In this document: piece by piece, positions 16,331 to 25,633 of the stretch | Layout: each line of letters starts with the position of its first letter | Position numbering within the stretch: the first letter of the stretch is position 1 | Source: Coprenecus sp902388455 | Lineage (GTDB): Bacteria > Bacteroidota > Bacteroidia > Bacteroidales > UBA932 | NCBI GenBank assembly: GCA_963931615.1 | Contig: OZ007032.1 | Coordinates: forward strand, 558,001-622,000 | Reading direction: 5' to 3' | DNA length: 64,000 nucleotides | Translations under genes and position numbers: made by a program | The notes under the pieces: model-generated | Seen by the model: the letters and a program-made list of their open reading frames with translations, nothing else | Database searches by the model: none | Told to the model about the DNA's origin: nothing

Positions 16331-17130
16331 CCGGCCGGAAGTTCCTTGTACCGGCGGCCGCCCTCCTGGCTGCTGCCGTTTTTACAGGATTTGCCTCAAG
16401 AGGGCATTTCTCCGCACCAGTCCCTCAGAGTGATGCCGTCCGCTATGAGATAGCCTCCAAGGAGGAGATACGCCACGACCTCTCGGCCTACACCCAGGGC
16501 CTGTTCTTCCATGACGGGAAACTCTACGAGAGTACCGGCCAGTACGGCGAGTCCTCTTTCCGTGAGGTGGACCCCGCCACGGGAAAGGTGCTCAGGCAGG
16601 AAGTGCTGGCGGCCAACCTTTTCGGAGAGGGCTCCTGTGTCTTCGACGGGAGGGCCTACATCCTCACCTGGTACGAGGGCACGTGCCTGGTCTACGACAT
16701 AGCCTCGTTCACCAAACTGGCCGAGCTGGCATACCAGGGCCAGGGCTGGGGGCTGACCACCGATGGACGGTCCCTGATCATGAGCGACGGCTCTTCCAGA
16801 CTGTCCTTCCGTGACCCCGTGACCTTCATCGAGCAGAGGACCCTGACTGTCCGGGACGGAGGAGTGGAGGTGCAGTATATCAATGAACTGGAGTACATCG
16901 ACGGGAAGATCTGGGCCAATGTCTACGGCCTCGGCGAGATTTTCATCATCGACCCCGTATCGGGACAGGTGACCGGCAAGGTGGACTGCCGCGGACTGCT
17001 GGACGCGCGTTACCGCACCACTGCCGTGGATGTGCTCAACGGCATAGCGTGGAACCCCGCTGACGGGTCCCTTTATCTTACCGGGAAGTATTGGCCCCGA
17101 ATGTATAAAGTAACCATAAAGGAAAAATAA
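16327..17130 (+). CDS. glutaminyl-peptide cyclotransferase (glutamine cyclotransferase family)
   Basis: A 267-residue protein with an N-terminal signal or anchor (about 1-25) and a five-bladed propeller of the PF05096 family: AYTQGLFFHDGKLYESTGQYG, EGSCVFDGRAYILTWYEGTC, GWGLTTDGRSLIMSDGSSRL, NELEYIDGKIWANVYG, GIAWNPADGSLYLTGKYWPRMY. It converts N-terminal glutamine of exported proteins to pyroglutamate. Bacteroidota periplasmic and surface lipoproteins often carry this change after signal cleavage, so the enzyme probably acts in the periplasm. It is coupled to pyrG, and its stop is directly followed by the glnN ATG. Confidence 0.9.
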   Translation: MTGRKFLVPAAALLAAAVFTGFASRGHFSAPVPQSDAVRYEIASKEEIRHDLSAYTQGLFFHDGKLYESTGQYGESSFREVDPATGKVLRQEVLAANLFGEGSCVFDGRAYILTWYEGTCLVYDIASFTKLAELAYQGQGWGLTTDGRSLIMSDGSSRLSFRDPVTFIEQRTLTVRDGGVEVQYINELEYIDGKIWANVYGLGEIFIIDPVSGQVTGKVDCRGLLDARYRTTAVDVLNGIAWNPADGSLYLTGKYWPRMYKVTIKEK

Positions 17131-19314
17131 ATGAGCAATTTCAGGATACGGGCCCTGCAGGAGTTCTCCACGCACAGGGCCGAGCGGTTCTTCGAGGAGA
17201 ACCGGCCGGTGTCCGAGTACTTCGGACAGAATGTGTTCACCATGGAGAGGATGCGCAAGTACCTCTCTCCCGACGCCTACGCTCACGTGCAGTCCTCCAT
17301 CCGCGAAGGAACGAGCATTGACCGCCGCTTCGCCGACCAGATAGCCGCCGGCATGAAGGCCTGGGCCGTGGAGATGGGCGCCACCCATTACACCCACTGG
17401 TTCCATCCCATGACCGACTCCACCGCCGAGAAGCACGAGGCTTTCGTGGACCGCGACGCGGAGGGGCACGTGTTCGAGACATTCAAGGGCAATACCCTGG
17501 TACAGCAGGAGTCCGACGGCTCCAGCTTCCCCAACGGCGGCCTCCGCAACACCTTCGAGGCCAGGGGCTACACCGCATGGGATCCCAGCTCTCCCGCATT
17601 TATCCTGGACAATACCCTCTGCATCCCCACCGTCTTCGTCGCCTATACCGGCGAGTCCCTGGACATGAAGCTGCCTATGCTGAAGTCCCTGAGGGCTCTG
17701 GACAGGGCGGCAGTGGAGGTTGTGCGCCTCTTCGACCGCAACGTGCGGAAGGTCAATGTGATGCTCGGGCCGGAGCAGGAGTATTTCCTGGTGGACGACG
17801 CATTCTACCGCGCAAGGCCTGACCTGCAGATATGCAACCGCACCCTCCTGGGGCACACCGCCGCCAAGGACCAGCAGCTGGAGGACCACTATTTCGGCAC
17901 CATCCCTTCGAGGACCATGGCCTTCATGAAGGACTTCGAGGTCAATGCCTACAAGCTCGGCATCCTCCTGAAGACCAGGCACAATGAGGTGGCGCCGAAC
18001 CAGTTTGAGTGCGCTCCCCTCTACTGTGAGGCCAACCTGGCCATCGACCAGAACCTCATCCTCATGCTCCTGATGCGGAAGGTGGCCAAGAAGCACCATT
18101 TCAAGGTCCTCTTCCACGAGAAGCCCTTCGACGGGGTAAACGGCTCGGGCAAGCACTGCAACTGGTCGCTGGTCACCGACACTGGGGTCAACCTGTTGTC
18201 CCCCGGCCGTACGCCCAGGACCAACCTCCAGTTCCTGAGCATCTTCGTCTCGGTCATCCGGGCCGTCTACGAACACAGCCATCTGCTGATGTCCAGCGTG
18301 GCCTCTCTGAACAATTCCTACCGTCTCGGCGGGCATGAGGCCCCTCCGGCCGTGATGTCCGTCTTCGTGGGAACGACCCTCGACCAGGTCCTGCGCAGTA
18401 TCGAGGACATGAGCGAGTATGGCGGGGAGGAAGGGGAGAGAGCCCGTCTCAAGGTGGTCAACGACATACCGGAGATCCTTCCGGACAATACCGACCGCAA
18501 CCGTACCTCGCCCTTCGCCTTCACCGGCAACCGCTTCGAGTTCAGGGCCGTCGGCTCTTCGGTCAATGTATCGGCGCCGATGTACGTGCTCAACGCCGCC
18601 GTGGCCCAGCAGCTGACGCGCTTCCGCTCCCTGGTGGACGAGCGCATAGCGGCCGGGGAGAAGCATGACGACGCCATCTTCAATGTCATAAGGCAGTATG
18701 TACTGGAATCCAAGGACATCCGCTTCGAGGGCAACGGCTACAGCCGGGAATGGCAGCAGGAGGCTTTGCGCCGCGGGCTGCGGCCCATGGGAGAGGTGCC
18801 CGAGGCCAACAAGGCTCTCGTCGAGCCGGCTACCGTCGCGCTCTTCTCCTCGCTGGGCATCCTGTCCGACCGGGAACTCTACGCCCGCTACGAGGTGCAG
18901 CAGGAAACCTACACCAAGAAGCTGCAGATCGAGGCGCGGGTACTGGGCGACCTGATAGTCAACCATGTCGTACCCACGGCCATCAAGTTCCAGAACACCC
19001 TGATAGAGAACTGCCGGGGCCTCAAGGACCTCTTCGGGCCCGAGCGTATGCGGCAGATGTGCACATCCCAGCTGAGGATGATAGAAAAGATATCCCGCTA
19101 TGTGGACTCGCTGCGCAAGGACGTGCACGATATGATAGAGGAGAGGCGTCTGGCCAACCAGATAACCGACGTTACAGAGAGAGCTGAGGCTTACTGCGTC
19201 CGGGTGCTGCCCTACATGCAGAAGATCCGCGAGGTGTCGGACAAGCTGGAAATGCTCGTGGACGACGAGCTGTGGCCGCTGCCCAAGTACAGGGAGATGC
19301 TGCTGAGCCGGTAA
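17131..19314 (+). CDS. glnN: glutamine synthetase type III
   Basis: The 727 residues match the GlnN (GSIII) length, well above type I. It makes glutamine from glutamate, ammonia and ATP and is a main ammonia-assimilation enzyme in Bacteroidales. The sequence has the GSIII-specific N-terminal part (FGQNVFTMERMRKYLS), the acidic metal ligands in LGPEQEYFLVD, KTRHNEVAPNQFE, and HEKPFDGVNGSGKHCNWSL near the catalytic centre, and a helical C-terminal extension. It follows the glutaminyl cyclase gene without a gap; the three-gene unit pyrG-QC-glnN groups glutamine-using enzymes. Confidence 0.97.
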   Translation: MSNFRIRALQEFSTHRAERFFEENRPVSEYFGQNVFTMERMRKYLSPDAYAHVQSSIREGTSIDRRFADQIAAGMKAWAVEMGATHYTHWFHPMTDSTAEKHEAFVDRDAEGHVFETFKGNTLVQQESDGSSFPNGGLRNTFEARGYTAWDPSSPAFILDNTLCIPTVFVAYTGESLDMKLPMLKSLRALDRAAVEVVRLFDRNVRKVNVMLGPEQEYFLVDDAFYRARPDLQICNRTLLGHTAAKDQQLEDHYFGTIPSRTMAFMKDFEVNAYKLGILLKTRHNEVAPNQFECAPLYCEANLAIDQNLILMLLMRKVAKKHHFKVLFHEKPFDGVNGSGKHCNWSLVTDTGVNLLSPGRTPRTNLQFLSIFVSVIRAVYEHSHLLMSSVASLNNSYRLGGHEAPPAVMSVFVGTTLDQVLRSIEDMSEYGGEEGERARLKVVNDIPEILPDNTDRNRTSPFAFTGNRFEFRAVGSSVNVSAPMYVLNAAVAQQLTRFRSLVDERIAAGEKHDDAIFNVIRQYVLESKDIRFEGNGYSREWQQEALRRGLRPMGEVPEANKALVEPATVALFSSLGILSDRELYARYEVQQETYTKKLQIEARVLGDLIVNHVVPTAIKFQNTLIENCRGLKDLFGPERMRQMCTSQLRMIEKISRYVDSLRKDVHDMIEERRLANQITDVTERAEAYCVRVLPYMQKIREVSDKLEMLVDDELWPLPKYREMLLSR

Positions 19315-19370
19315 GGCTTCGGTTTTGTTATAAAATTTTTGCTCTGTTGAGACAAAGTGTTATCTTTGTC

Positions 19371-19378
19371 GGTCAATA
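19371..19378 (+). promoter_or_regulatory. -7 box TATCTTTG of the polysaccharide locus
   Basis: It lies 31 bases before ATG 19410 and is the only strong -7 match between glnN and the first glycan gene, so it is likely the main upstream promoter of the locus. Confidence 0.6.
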
Positions 19379-19409
19379 GAGTAACAGACAGACACGCATC
19401 CTAATCATT

Positions 19410-21368
19410 ATGAAGAACGAGAGAATAGAGAAACTGGTATCATACTTCGCGAAGCACTATGTCAACAGATACTGGGTACTGCTGATAGATACTCTGACCT
19501 CAGCCGTCTCCACCGTGCTCGTGCTGGGGGTATTCGACTATTTCTCGTCCAAGGATATCAGCCTGGGCTACTATCTTTCCATAGCGGGGGTTGCGGCATT
19601 CATATCGCTGATGTCGTTCCTGGTGACCAAGAGCTACGCCGGAGTAGTGCGTCACACCACCATGAGGGAGATGTGGCGCATATCGTTCGCCTCCATCATC
19701 AAGGGAGTGCTCGACGTCGCCGCGCTCTTCATCTTCATGGCCTATTCGGAGGCTCCGGCCTTCAGCGGCAACTGGGTCCTGCTCTTCGCGGTCCTGGACA
19801 TGATCCTCACCCTCTTCCTCCTGATCATGGTGAGGATTCTGCTGACCAATATCTACAGTGCCCTTTCCCTCTCAGCCGCTCCCGACTATTATGTCAAGAA
19901 CACCCTCATCTACGGAACTGACGACGATGCGGTCTACACCCTCAATTTTCTCGAGAAGACCCTGCACTCGTCCTACCGCTGCGCCGGATTCATCACCCAC
20001 GACACCCATGACAAGAGCAAGCTGCTGTGCGGCTATAAGATATACCACATCGACAACAAGCGGGACTTCGCCCGTTTGGTCACCTCCCGCATGATATCGG
20101 CCATAGTCTTCCCGAGCAATGTCGCCGCCCGCAACGAGCAGGACAACCTCGTCAAGCTCTGCTCCGAGCGCCGCATCCAGATACTGGTGCGTCCCTCGCT
20201 GGCCACATTCGACGAGAGCATCTTCCGCAACAAGATCCGCGAGATCAAGATAGAGGACCTGCTGGGACGCGACGAGATCAAGATCAGCATCCTCGAGATC
20301 CGCGAGTTCCTCACCGACAAGGTGGTCGTAGTCACCGGAGGTGCCGGCTCGATCGGCGGGGAACTCTGCCGCCAGCTGGTCAACATGCCTATCCGCAAGC
20401 TGATTCTCGTGGACTTCGCCGAGACTCCGATGCACAACATGCAGCTCGAGCTCCGCTCCCAGGCACCCCGCGTGGAGAAGAAGTTCGTCATCGCCGACGT
20501 CCGCAACAAAGACCGCATAGATTCCTTGTTTGACAAGTACCGTCCCAATGTGGTCTTCCACGCGGCGGCATATAAGCATGTGCCCCTGATGGAGTCCAAT
20601 CCTGTGGAGGCAGTTCAGGCCAATGTCTTCGGCACCAAGAACGTCGTGGACGCCTCCATCCGTTACAATATCGAGAAGTTCGTGATGATATCCACCGATA
20701 AGGCAGTCAATCCGACCAACGTTATGGGTGCATCGAAGAGAATAGCCGAGATTTACGTCCAGACAGTAGGCAAGGAGATAGCAGAGAAACGTATGCCAGG
20801 CAAGACTAAGTTCATCACCACCCGTTTCGGAAATGTACTCGGCTCCAACGGTTCCGTTATCCCGCTTTTCAAAGAGCAGATAGCCAAAGGCGGCCCAGTC
20901 ACTGTTACCGACCCCCGCATCATCCGTTATTTCATGACCATCTCGGAGGCCTGCTCGCTGGTGCTTGAGGCCGCTACGATGGGTGAGGGCAATGATATCT
21001 TCGTTTTCGACATGGGTGAGCCCGTAAAGATAGATGACCTGGCCAAGAAGATGATTTCCCTCGCCGGCCTGCAGCTGGGCAAGGACATTGAGATAAAATA
21101 CGTAGGTCTGCGTCCCGGTGAGAAACTCTACGAGGAACTGCTCAAGGACGAGGAGAATACGTTGCCGACCGTGCATAAGAAGATATTCAGGGCTAAAGTC
21201 CGTGAGTATGATATAAACGTAATCAACAAGGAACTGGAGAATCTCTGGACAGCGGCCCACGGTATGAAGAAGGATGACACGGTGCTCGTCATGAAGAGCA
21301 TCGTTCCCGAGTACAAGAGTGCCAATTCGAGATATCAGAGGCTCGATCTTGGGGGGGTAATACCTTAG
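19410..21368 (+). CDS. membrane-bound nucleotide-sugar 4,6-dehydratase (WbpM/PglF/CapD type)
   Basis: The 652-residue protein has four membrane helices in the first 150 residues, a CoA-binding-like Rossmann domain (about 160-290) and a catalytic SDR domain with the NAD site VTGGAGSIGGELCRQ near 310. The region STDKAVNPTNVMGASKR shows the Met-x3-Lys variant that replaces the usual Tyr-x3-Lys in WbpM and PglF. It converts UDP-GlcNAc to UDP-4-keto-6-deoxy-GlcNAc at the inner face of the membrane, the first step to bacillosamine, QuiNAc or FucNAc. Together with the PglE-like, PglD-like and PglC-like genes of this locus it could give UDP-diacetylbacillosamine. Confidence 0.9.
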   Translation: MKNERIEKLVSYFAKHYVNRYWVLLIDTLTSAVSTVLVLGVFDYFSSKDISLGYYLSIAGVAAFISLMSFLVTKSYAGVVRHTTMREMWRISFASIIKGVLDVAALFIFMAYSEAPAFSGNWVLLFAVLDMILTLFLLIMVRILLTNIYSALSLSAAPDYYVKNTLIYGTDDDAVYTLNFLEKTLHSSYRCAGFITHDTHDKSKLLCGYKIYHIDNKRDFARLVTSRMISAIVFPSNVAARNEQDNLVKLCSERRIQILVRPSLATFDESIFRNKIREIKIEDLLGRDEIKISILEIREFLTDKVVVVTGGAGSIGGELCRQLVNMPIRKLILVDFAETPMHNMQLELRSQAPRVEKKFVIADVRNKDRIDSLFDKYRPNVVFHAAAYKHVPLMESNPVEAVQANVFGTKNVVDASIRYNIEKFVMISTDKAVNPTNVMGASKRIAEIYVQTVGKEIAEKRMPGKTKFITTRFGNVLGSNGSVIPLFKEQIAKGGPVTVTDPRIIRYFMTISEACSLVLEAATMGEGNDIFVFDMGEPVKIDDLAKKMISLAGLQLGKDIEIKYVGLRPGEKLYEELLKDEENTLPTVHKKIFRAKVREYDINVINKELENLWTAAHGMKKDDTVLVMKSIVPEYKSANSRYQRLDLGGVIP

Positions 21369-21409
21369 AAAACAATGAGTTAGTTAAAGAGTAGATACGC
21401 GCTGCCGCC

Positions 21410-21492
21410 GCGGACTGCGTAAAAGTCCGCATAAATGGAACCCAAGTACAATATTTTGCCTGCTGAGGCTTTTATATCGTCTGTCATATGAC
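21410..21492. other. hairpin and palindrome in the 155-bp gap after the dehydratase
   Basis: A perfect 7-bp stem (GCGGACT, loop of 7, AGTCCGC, 21410..21430) and a 10-bp palindrome GTCATATGAC (21483..21492) lie between the dehydratase and the lipoprotein gene. Neither has a T run. They may be an attenuator or a processing site; the role is unknown. Confidence 0.3.
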
Positions 21493-21523
21493 GGTATATG
21501 GGACTCAGGAGGCGGAGCTGTAA

Positions 21524-22459
21524 ATGGACATGAGGTTTGTTACGATATGCAATTTCCTTATTTTTAGTTTGTTGGCTGTATTTGTGACGGCCAGTTGCTC
21601 GCCTCTGTCCAAAGCCCAGATAGAAGCAGTCAATGAACTGACTTTCCGAAGCGACACGATTACGCGTTCACCTGCGGTACTGTTCGAGAAGATGTCTGCT
21701 TTGAGGCTCGAACGCGGACTGTTCTATGCGGCATCCCTTTCATCCGGGCGGGCGCGGTACGAGGAAGTGACAGCCTTGGCAGAGACGTCGATGGATGACG
21801 AATCCGTGGTCCGAAAAGCCTCAGGCTATGTGGACGCCTTCAACAGTTACGTCCGCGCCCTGCACAGCGTGAGCGCCGATGCCCGCTGGAAGGGACTCGG
21901 GACGGAGATCCGGGGAGTAGGTACCCGCGTGGATTCGGTGCTTTACAGATACAATAGACTGGATACAGGATACGATGATATACCCACAGGATATGCGCGG
22001 ATGGCCGGCCGGGTGCTGGCCTACGTGGCCGAGGAAGTGATGCAGGCCGTACAGGGTAGTGCAGTCCGCAATATAGTAGTGGTGGGAGACACCCTGGTAG
22101 CTGCAAGTTGCGACTCCCTGATGGCCATCCTCCGCAGCGATGAGATGGATGAGTTGATCCGGCACGAGCGTGAGAGCCTCCGCGACAACTACGCCACTTA
22201 CCTGATGGCTCTGGAACTCCGCGGAGAACCCGTACCTTTCGAGAGTGACCGCCTGTACGTGGAACTGCTCCGCCGCGCCGATGAGCTGCCTGACATACGC
22301 AACAGCTGCGTCTCGGCCCTGCGCTCGTTCAAGAATGCTCATGCGAAGATGGCCGATGATTTTGCCGCCGGAAAGAAGGAAGTACCCGAAGAACTGTGGG
22401 AAGAGGTGCTGAGGCTGAATGTGCTGGCGGCTCAGGTATCGGAGATGCTGGAAAATTGA
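21524..22459 (+). CDS. predicted lipoprotein, all-helical, unknown function
   Basis: A 311-residue protein with a signal peptide and lipobox (VFVTASC, lipidated Cys at about 25). The mature part is almost wholly alpha-helical and charged (AVLFEKMSALRLERGLFYAA, ELIRHERESLRDNYATYLMA, KEVPEELWEEVLRLNVLAAQ). No family is recognised. It follows the PglF-like dehydratase and is 30 bases before a small helical cytosolic protein gene, and both have backbone-like GC-rich codon use. It may be a periplasmic partner in glycan export or assembly, but nothing in the sequence proves it. Confidence 0.6.
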   Translation: MDMRFVTICNFLIFSLLAVFVTASCSPLSKAQIEAVNELTFRSDTITRSPAVLFEKMSALRLERGLFYAASLSSGRARYEEVTALAETSMDDESVVRKASGYVDAFNSYVRALHSVSADARWKGLGTEIRGVGTRVDSVLYRYNRLDTGYDDIPTGYARMAGRVLAYVAEEVMQAVQGSAVRNIVVVGDTLVAASCDSLMAILRSDEMDELIRHERESLRDNYATYLMALELRGEPVPFESDRLYVELLRRADELPDIRNSCVSALRSFKNAHAKMADDFAAGKKEVPEELWEEVLRLNVLAAQVSEMLEN

Positions 22460-22489
22460 GAAAATTTAGTTAACGAAGACAGAATATAA

Positions 22490-22945
22490 ATGGAGAAAGG
22501 CGCAATAAATAGGCCCGCCAGTCAGACGCAGTCTGAACAGACCAGTACATCCGATCTGCGGACTGCACTACCGCAGCCATTATCGCCGGGAGATGTTGCT
22601 GGACCATCGGCCAGATCTGAGTCTGAACAACAGACCCTGACCGATATCCGCGATGCCATAGCCGAGTGCGACACCCTTCGTCTCGACCCCTCCCTCCCCG
22701 AGGCAGACCGCCGCGACATGGACACCGCCGCCCTCACCCTCCGCAACCTCGAGCGCGAGCTCATCGAAGCCACCTCCGAGACCCTCCTCGACCGCCTGGA
22801 GGCCGCCTCCAAACCCCTTGAAGACCTCGCCCGCGACATCCGCACCCGCGTCACCGCCATGAACGCCCCCGCCAAGGCCCTCGAGCACTTCAAGCGCCTC
22901 GCCTCCCTTGCCACCCGCATCCTCCGCGAAGTCGGACGGTGGTAA
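22490..22945 (+). CDS. small helical cytoplasmic protein, unknown function
   Basis: A 151-residue protein without signal or membrane helix. The first 45 residues are rich in Ser, Thr, Gln and Pro and probably disordered. The rest is helical and coiled-coil-like (RDMDTAALTLRNLERELIEA, RLEAASKPLEDLARDIRTR, KRLASLATRILREVGRW). Codon use is extremely C-rich from about 22680 on, stronger than in the genes on either side. It is probably co-transcribed with the lipoprotein gene upstream. No homologous family is recognised. Confidence 0.55.
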   Translation: MEKGAINRPASQTQSEQTSTSDLRTALPQPLSPGDVAGPSARSESEQQTLTDIRDAIAECDTLRLDPSLPEADRRDMDTAALTLRNLERELIEATSETLLDRLEAASKPLEDLARDIRTRVTAMNAPAKALEHFKRLASLATRILREVGRW

Positions 22946-22981
22946 CATTCCACTTCATTTGGAACTTTCGGTAGAAATACA

Positions 22982-22989
22982 TAACTTTG
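22982..22989 (+). promoter_or_regulatory. -7 box TAACTTTG of toxin-antitoxin module 1
   Basis: It lies 22 bases before the antitoxin ATG 23012, with TTTG about 18 bases upstream as a possible -33 element. The downstream context TTTG(T/C)GGAAA is shared with module 2 at 26787. Confidence 0.6.
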
Positions 22990-23011
22990 TGGAAACTATA
23001 ATTCAAGAGCC

Positions 23012-23368
23012 ATGGGATACGAGGAAGAGAAAAATGAGAGCAGGAGGCTGGCAGAGCCGGAAGTTGTTTATGGAGTAGATAAACGCTCAAAGACAGCAAA
23101 CATAGCCCGTAGGAAAAATATCAGACGAAATACGGAATCCGATATACAGATGGAGTTGGAGGAATGTCTCCGCATATATAGGAATGGAGGTCCGGCCACC
23201 CGCTCAGAACTGATTCCCAGAATGGAGCAGTGGATGCGTTCTCACAGCGCTCCTGATGCAGTACACAAAAGGATTCAACACTCCCTAGCCGCAGTCGGTG
23301 AGAGGAAAGGATACACAGAGGAAGAAGCCGATAAAGAGTTGAGGAGGGTGTTCGCATGGCTAAAGTAA
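23012..23368 (+). CDS. putative antitoxin of RelE/ParE module 1
   Basis: A 118-residue charged protein with no clear DNA-binding motif in the N-terminus, paralogous to the antitoxin at 26811. Shared features are an N-terminal EP-x-x-x-Y element (RRLAEPEVVYG), basic Arg-Lys patches, a central helix pair (YRNGGPATRSELIPRMEQWM) and a C-terminal YTEEEADKELRRVFAWLK. Its last 13 bases overlap the toxin gene, the same overlap as in module 2. It probably neutralises the toxin and represses the shared promoter, as is usual in type II modules. Confidence 0.7.
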   Translation: MGYEEEKNESRRLAEPEVVYGVDKRSKTANIARRKNIRRNTESDIQMELEECLRIYRNGGPATRSELIPRMEQWMRSHSAPDAVHKRIQHSLAAVGERKGYTEEEADKELRRVFAWLK

Positions 23369-23676
23369 TTTGGGAAGAAGAAGTTATCGCATTGCGTAAA
23401 TATGTGCTGTTCTATGGCTCGTTAAAATTCGGTGAGTCTTCTGCTAATAAATTAAACGGTAAATTCAAGGAATACAGCCGCTTATTAGAATCTAATCCGC
23501 ACTTGGGCAAACGTATTGAAGTCGAAGGACTGGAGCAGCATGAGATACGGAGCGTATTGGCACACGCATGTTATAGGCTTTATTATGTCATAGAGGGCAA
23601 TACTGATAGTGAAGTCGTGAGAATAGTGATTTGGTGGACACCCGCAGTAATCCCAAGACTTTGCCGGAAAGACTGA
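23356..23676 (+). CDS. RelE/ParE-family toxin, module 1
   Basis: A 106-residue protein with the RelE/ParE fold pattern: an N-terminal VIWEEEVIALRKYVLFYG helix region, then NKLNGKFKEYSRLLESNPHLGK and a C-terminal beta sheet (IRSVLAHACYRLYYVIEG, VVRIVIWWTP). RelE-type toxins cut mRNA on ribosomes; ParE-type poison gyrase. Key catalytic residues are not clear enough to choose. The gene starts within the antitoxin gene, as in module 2 at 27194. Confidence 0.75.
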   Translation: MAKVIWEEEVIALRKYVLFYGSLKFGESSANKLNGKFKEYSRLLESNPHLGKRIEVEGLEQHEIRSVLAHACYRLYYVIEGNTDSEVVRIVIWWTPAVIPRLCRKD

Positions 23677-24178
23677 AAAATGCAGTTGGTAACAAAGTGT
23701 AGTTTAATATAGAGATTAAAACCAATACGTATCATACTGTCCGTGGCTGGACCTGGCAGTGTACGCCGAGACCTGCCAGGACTTGATACGGAAGACCTAC
23801 GAGGTGTATTGGGGACTTATCGGGCCGCCATATCATGCGCGGTACCATCAGGGACTTCCTCATGCAGACAGGCTGTCCCTGCCGCATCAACAGGTGGCCC
23901 CCGGTCGATATGCCCGCTGCCCTAGGCGGACCGCAACTTTTCAATTGAGAACGAAAAGAAAAATATCATAAAGCAGGCCGAATCAGCTGGAAATTACGCC
24001 TGAAGCATAAATTCGGAATCAAACTTCGAATGGAAGTAGCGTTAACCAGGGCAATAAGCTGCCTGGGTTATAAAAGAGCAAATTTGGTAACAGCAAAGAT
24101 CACGTCAGGCACTGTATGCATTTGATATGAAGTATGTGTCCATTTCTGTCGGCCTTTACTTATAAATCGCACTGACAG
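23677..24178. other. 502-bp gap with a gene relic
   Basis: No intact gene is seen. Between about 23718 and 23971 one plus-strand frame is open and reads like real GC-rich coding sequence (WLDLAVYAETCQDLIRKTY), but it has no proper start, degrades after about 60 residues and matches no family I recognise. It may be the remnant of a gene removed by recombination. A weak hairpin (AACCAGGGCA/TGCCTGGGTT, near 24043..24068) lies farther on. The remaining sequence is AT-rich, marking the passage to the flippase gene. Confidence 0.4.
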
Positions 24179-25630
24179 GTGTCGGAATCGCTTAAGAAAA
24201 AGACAGTCCGCGGCACCTTTTGGAGCGCCGTGGATAATATTGCTAATCAAGGTATAACCTTTTTGGTTGGCCTTGTGTTAGCGCGTTTGTTGTCCCCTCA
24301 TGAATATGGTCTGATAGGCTATATAATGATTATTGTAGCTATTCTTAACAGCATAGTTGACAGCGGATTCTCCAATGCATTGATAAGAAAGAAAGATGCT
24401 GTAGAAATAGATTATGACACAACATTTATATTCAATTTAGTGTTGAGTTTTCTCATGGTGGCGCTCATGTATCTTTGCGCCCCATGGGTTAGTTCTTTTT
24501 TACGGGAACCCGAATTGATACCTTTAATCAGGGTAATGTCTGTAATTATTGTCATTAATGCATTGGCAATAATACAGAGAACAACCTTGATAAAACGTGT
24601 GGATTTTAAAACACAGACCAAAGTGTCCTTGATTGCGTCTGTTACCAGTGGTGTTATAGGTATAGGTATGGCGTTAAGCGGGTACGGTGTCTGGAGTCTT
24701 GCAGGGCAGCAGTTATGCAGGCAAGTCGTAAATACAGTTTTTTTATGGATATTCAACAAATGGACTCCAAAATGGCAGTTTTCATGGAACTCTTTTAGGG
24801 AACTTTTCAATTTCGGTTGGAAATTGATGGTCTCGCAGCTTATAAATGTTACTTGGAAAGAAATATATCAGTTGGTTATTGGAAAATGTTACTCGACAGC
24901 AACTTTGGGGCAATATACAAGAGGCAAGCAGTTTTCGGATATATTTTCTTCAAACATGACTAATGTAATACAGAGAGTAAGTTATCCTATTTTAAGTTCA
25001 ATACAGGACGATAAGAAACGATTAAAGGAAGGATATAGGAGAATAATAAAAATCACGATGCTTATGTCCTTTGTCCTTCTTTTTGGATTGGGTGCTGTTT
25101 CTGACTCTCTTATTACAGTCCTTATAGGAAATAAATGGCTGGAAGGAGCAGAGTATTTGCGAATAATAGTGATATCAGCATCATTGTATCCATTGCATGC
25201 TATTAACTTAAATATGCTGCAAGTGCAAGGTCGTTCGGATTTATTTTTGAAATTGGAAATTATCAAAAAAGTAGTCGGAGTAGGTCCGTTGTTATTAGGA
25301 ATATTTGTGAATATTAGGTGGATGTTGTGGGGTAGTGTTTTAGTAGGAATATTCGATTATTTTTTAAATTCGTATTATTCTGGGAAGTTTGTAGGATATT
25401 CTACAATATCCCAGATAAAGGATATTATGCCTTCATTATGTATAGCGATTGTGATGGCACTTTGCGTAATGGCTCTTACACTTCTGGAGATGTCTCCTAT
25501 ATGTATGCTAATTGTCCAGTTGTGCACCGGAGCAGCGATAATAATTGGTCTGTGCGAGGCGTTCCGCCTGCCTGAATATATTGAAATCAAGGACACCGTA
25601 CTCGGAGTTCTTGGAAGAAACAAGAAATAA
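24179..25630 (+). CDS. lipopolysaccharide/O-antigen flippase (Wzx-like, MOP superfamily)
   Basis: A 483-residue integral membrane protein with about 14 helices. The N-terminal amphipathic start is typical (SESLKKKTVRGTFWSAVDN), followed by LSPHEYGLIGYIMIIVAILN and, mid-protein, LFNFGWKLMVSQLINVTWKE. It would carry lipid-linked oligosaccharide across the inner membrane. The start is GTG at 24179, chosen because it gives the normal family N-terminus and no ATG is nearby. The gene is clearly more AT-rich than the backbone, consistent with acquisition. The next gene starts 4 bases after its stop. Confidence 0.88.
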   Translation: MSESLKKKTVRGTFWSAVDNIANQGITFLVGLVLARLLSPHEYGLIGYIMIIVAILNSIVDSGFSNALIRKKDAVEIDYDTTFIFNLVLSFLMVALMYLCAPWVSSFLREPELIPLIRVMSVIIVINALAIIQRTTLIKRVDFKTQTKVSLIASVTSGVIGIGMALSGYGVWSLAGQQLCRQVVNTVFLWIFNKWTPKWQFSWNSFRELFNFGWKLMVSQLINVTWKEIYQLVIGKCYSTATLGQYTRGKQFSDIFSSNMTNVIQRVSYPILSSIQDDKKRLKEGYRRIIKITMLMSFVLLFGLGAVSDSLITVLIGNKWLEGAEYLRIIVISASLYPLHAINLNMLQVQGRSDLFLKLEIIKKVVGVGPLLLGIFVNIRWMLWGSVLVGIFDYFLNSYYSGKFVGYSTISQIKDIMPSLCIAIVMALCVMALTLLEMSPICMLIVQLCTGAAIIIGLCEAFRLPEYIEIKDTVLGVLGRNKK

Positions 25631-25633
25631 ACG

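Noticed and set aside
16396..19128. A 910-codon open frame on the minus strand
   Set aside because: It lies wholly antisense to the glutaminyl cyclase and glnN genes, has no family motif, and is a by-product of GC-rich codon bias.
19300..24178. UpxY/UpxZ-type capsule antitermination genes or invertible promoters
   Set aside because: No NusG-like gene and no paired inverted repeats flanking the locus promoter were seen.
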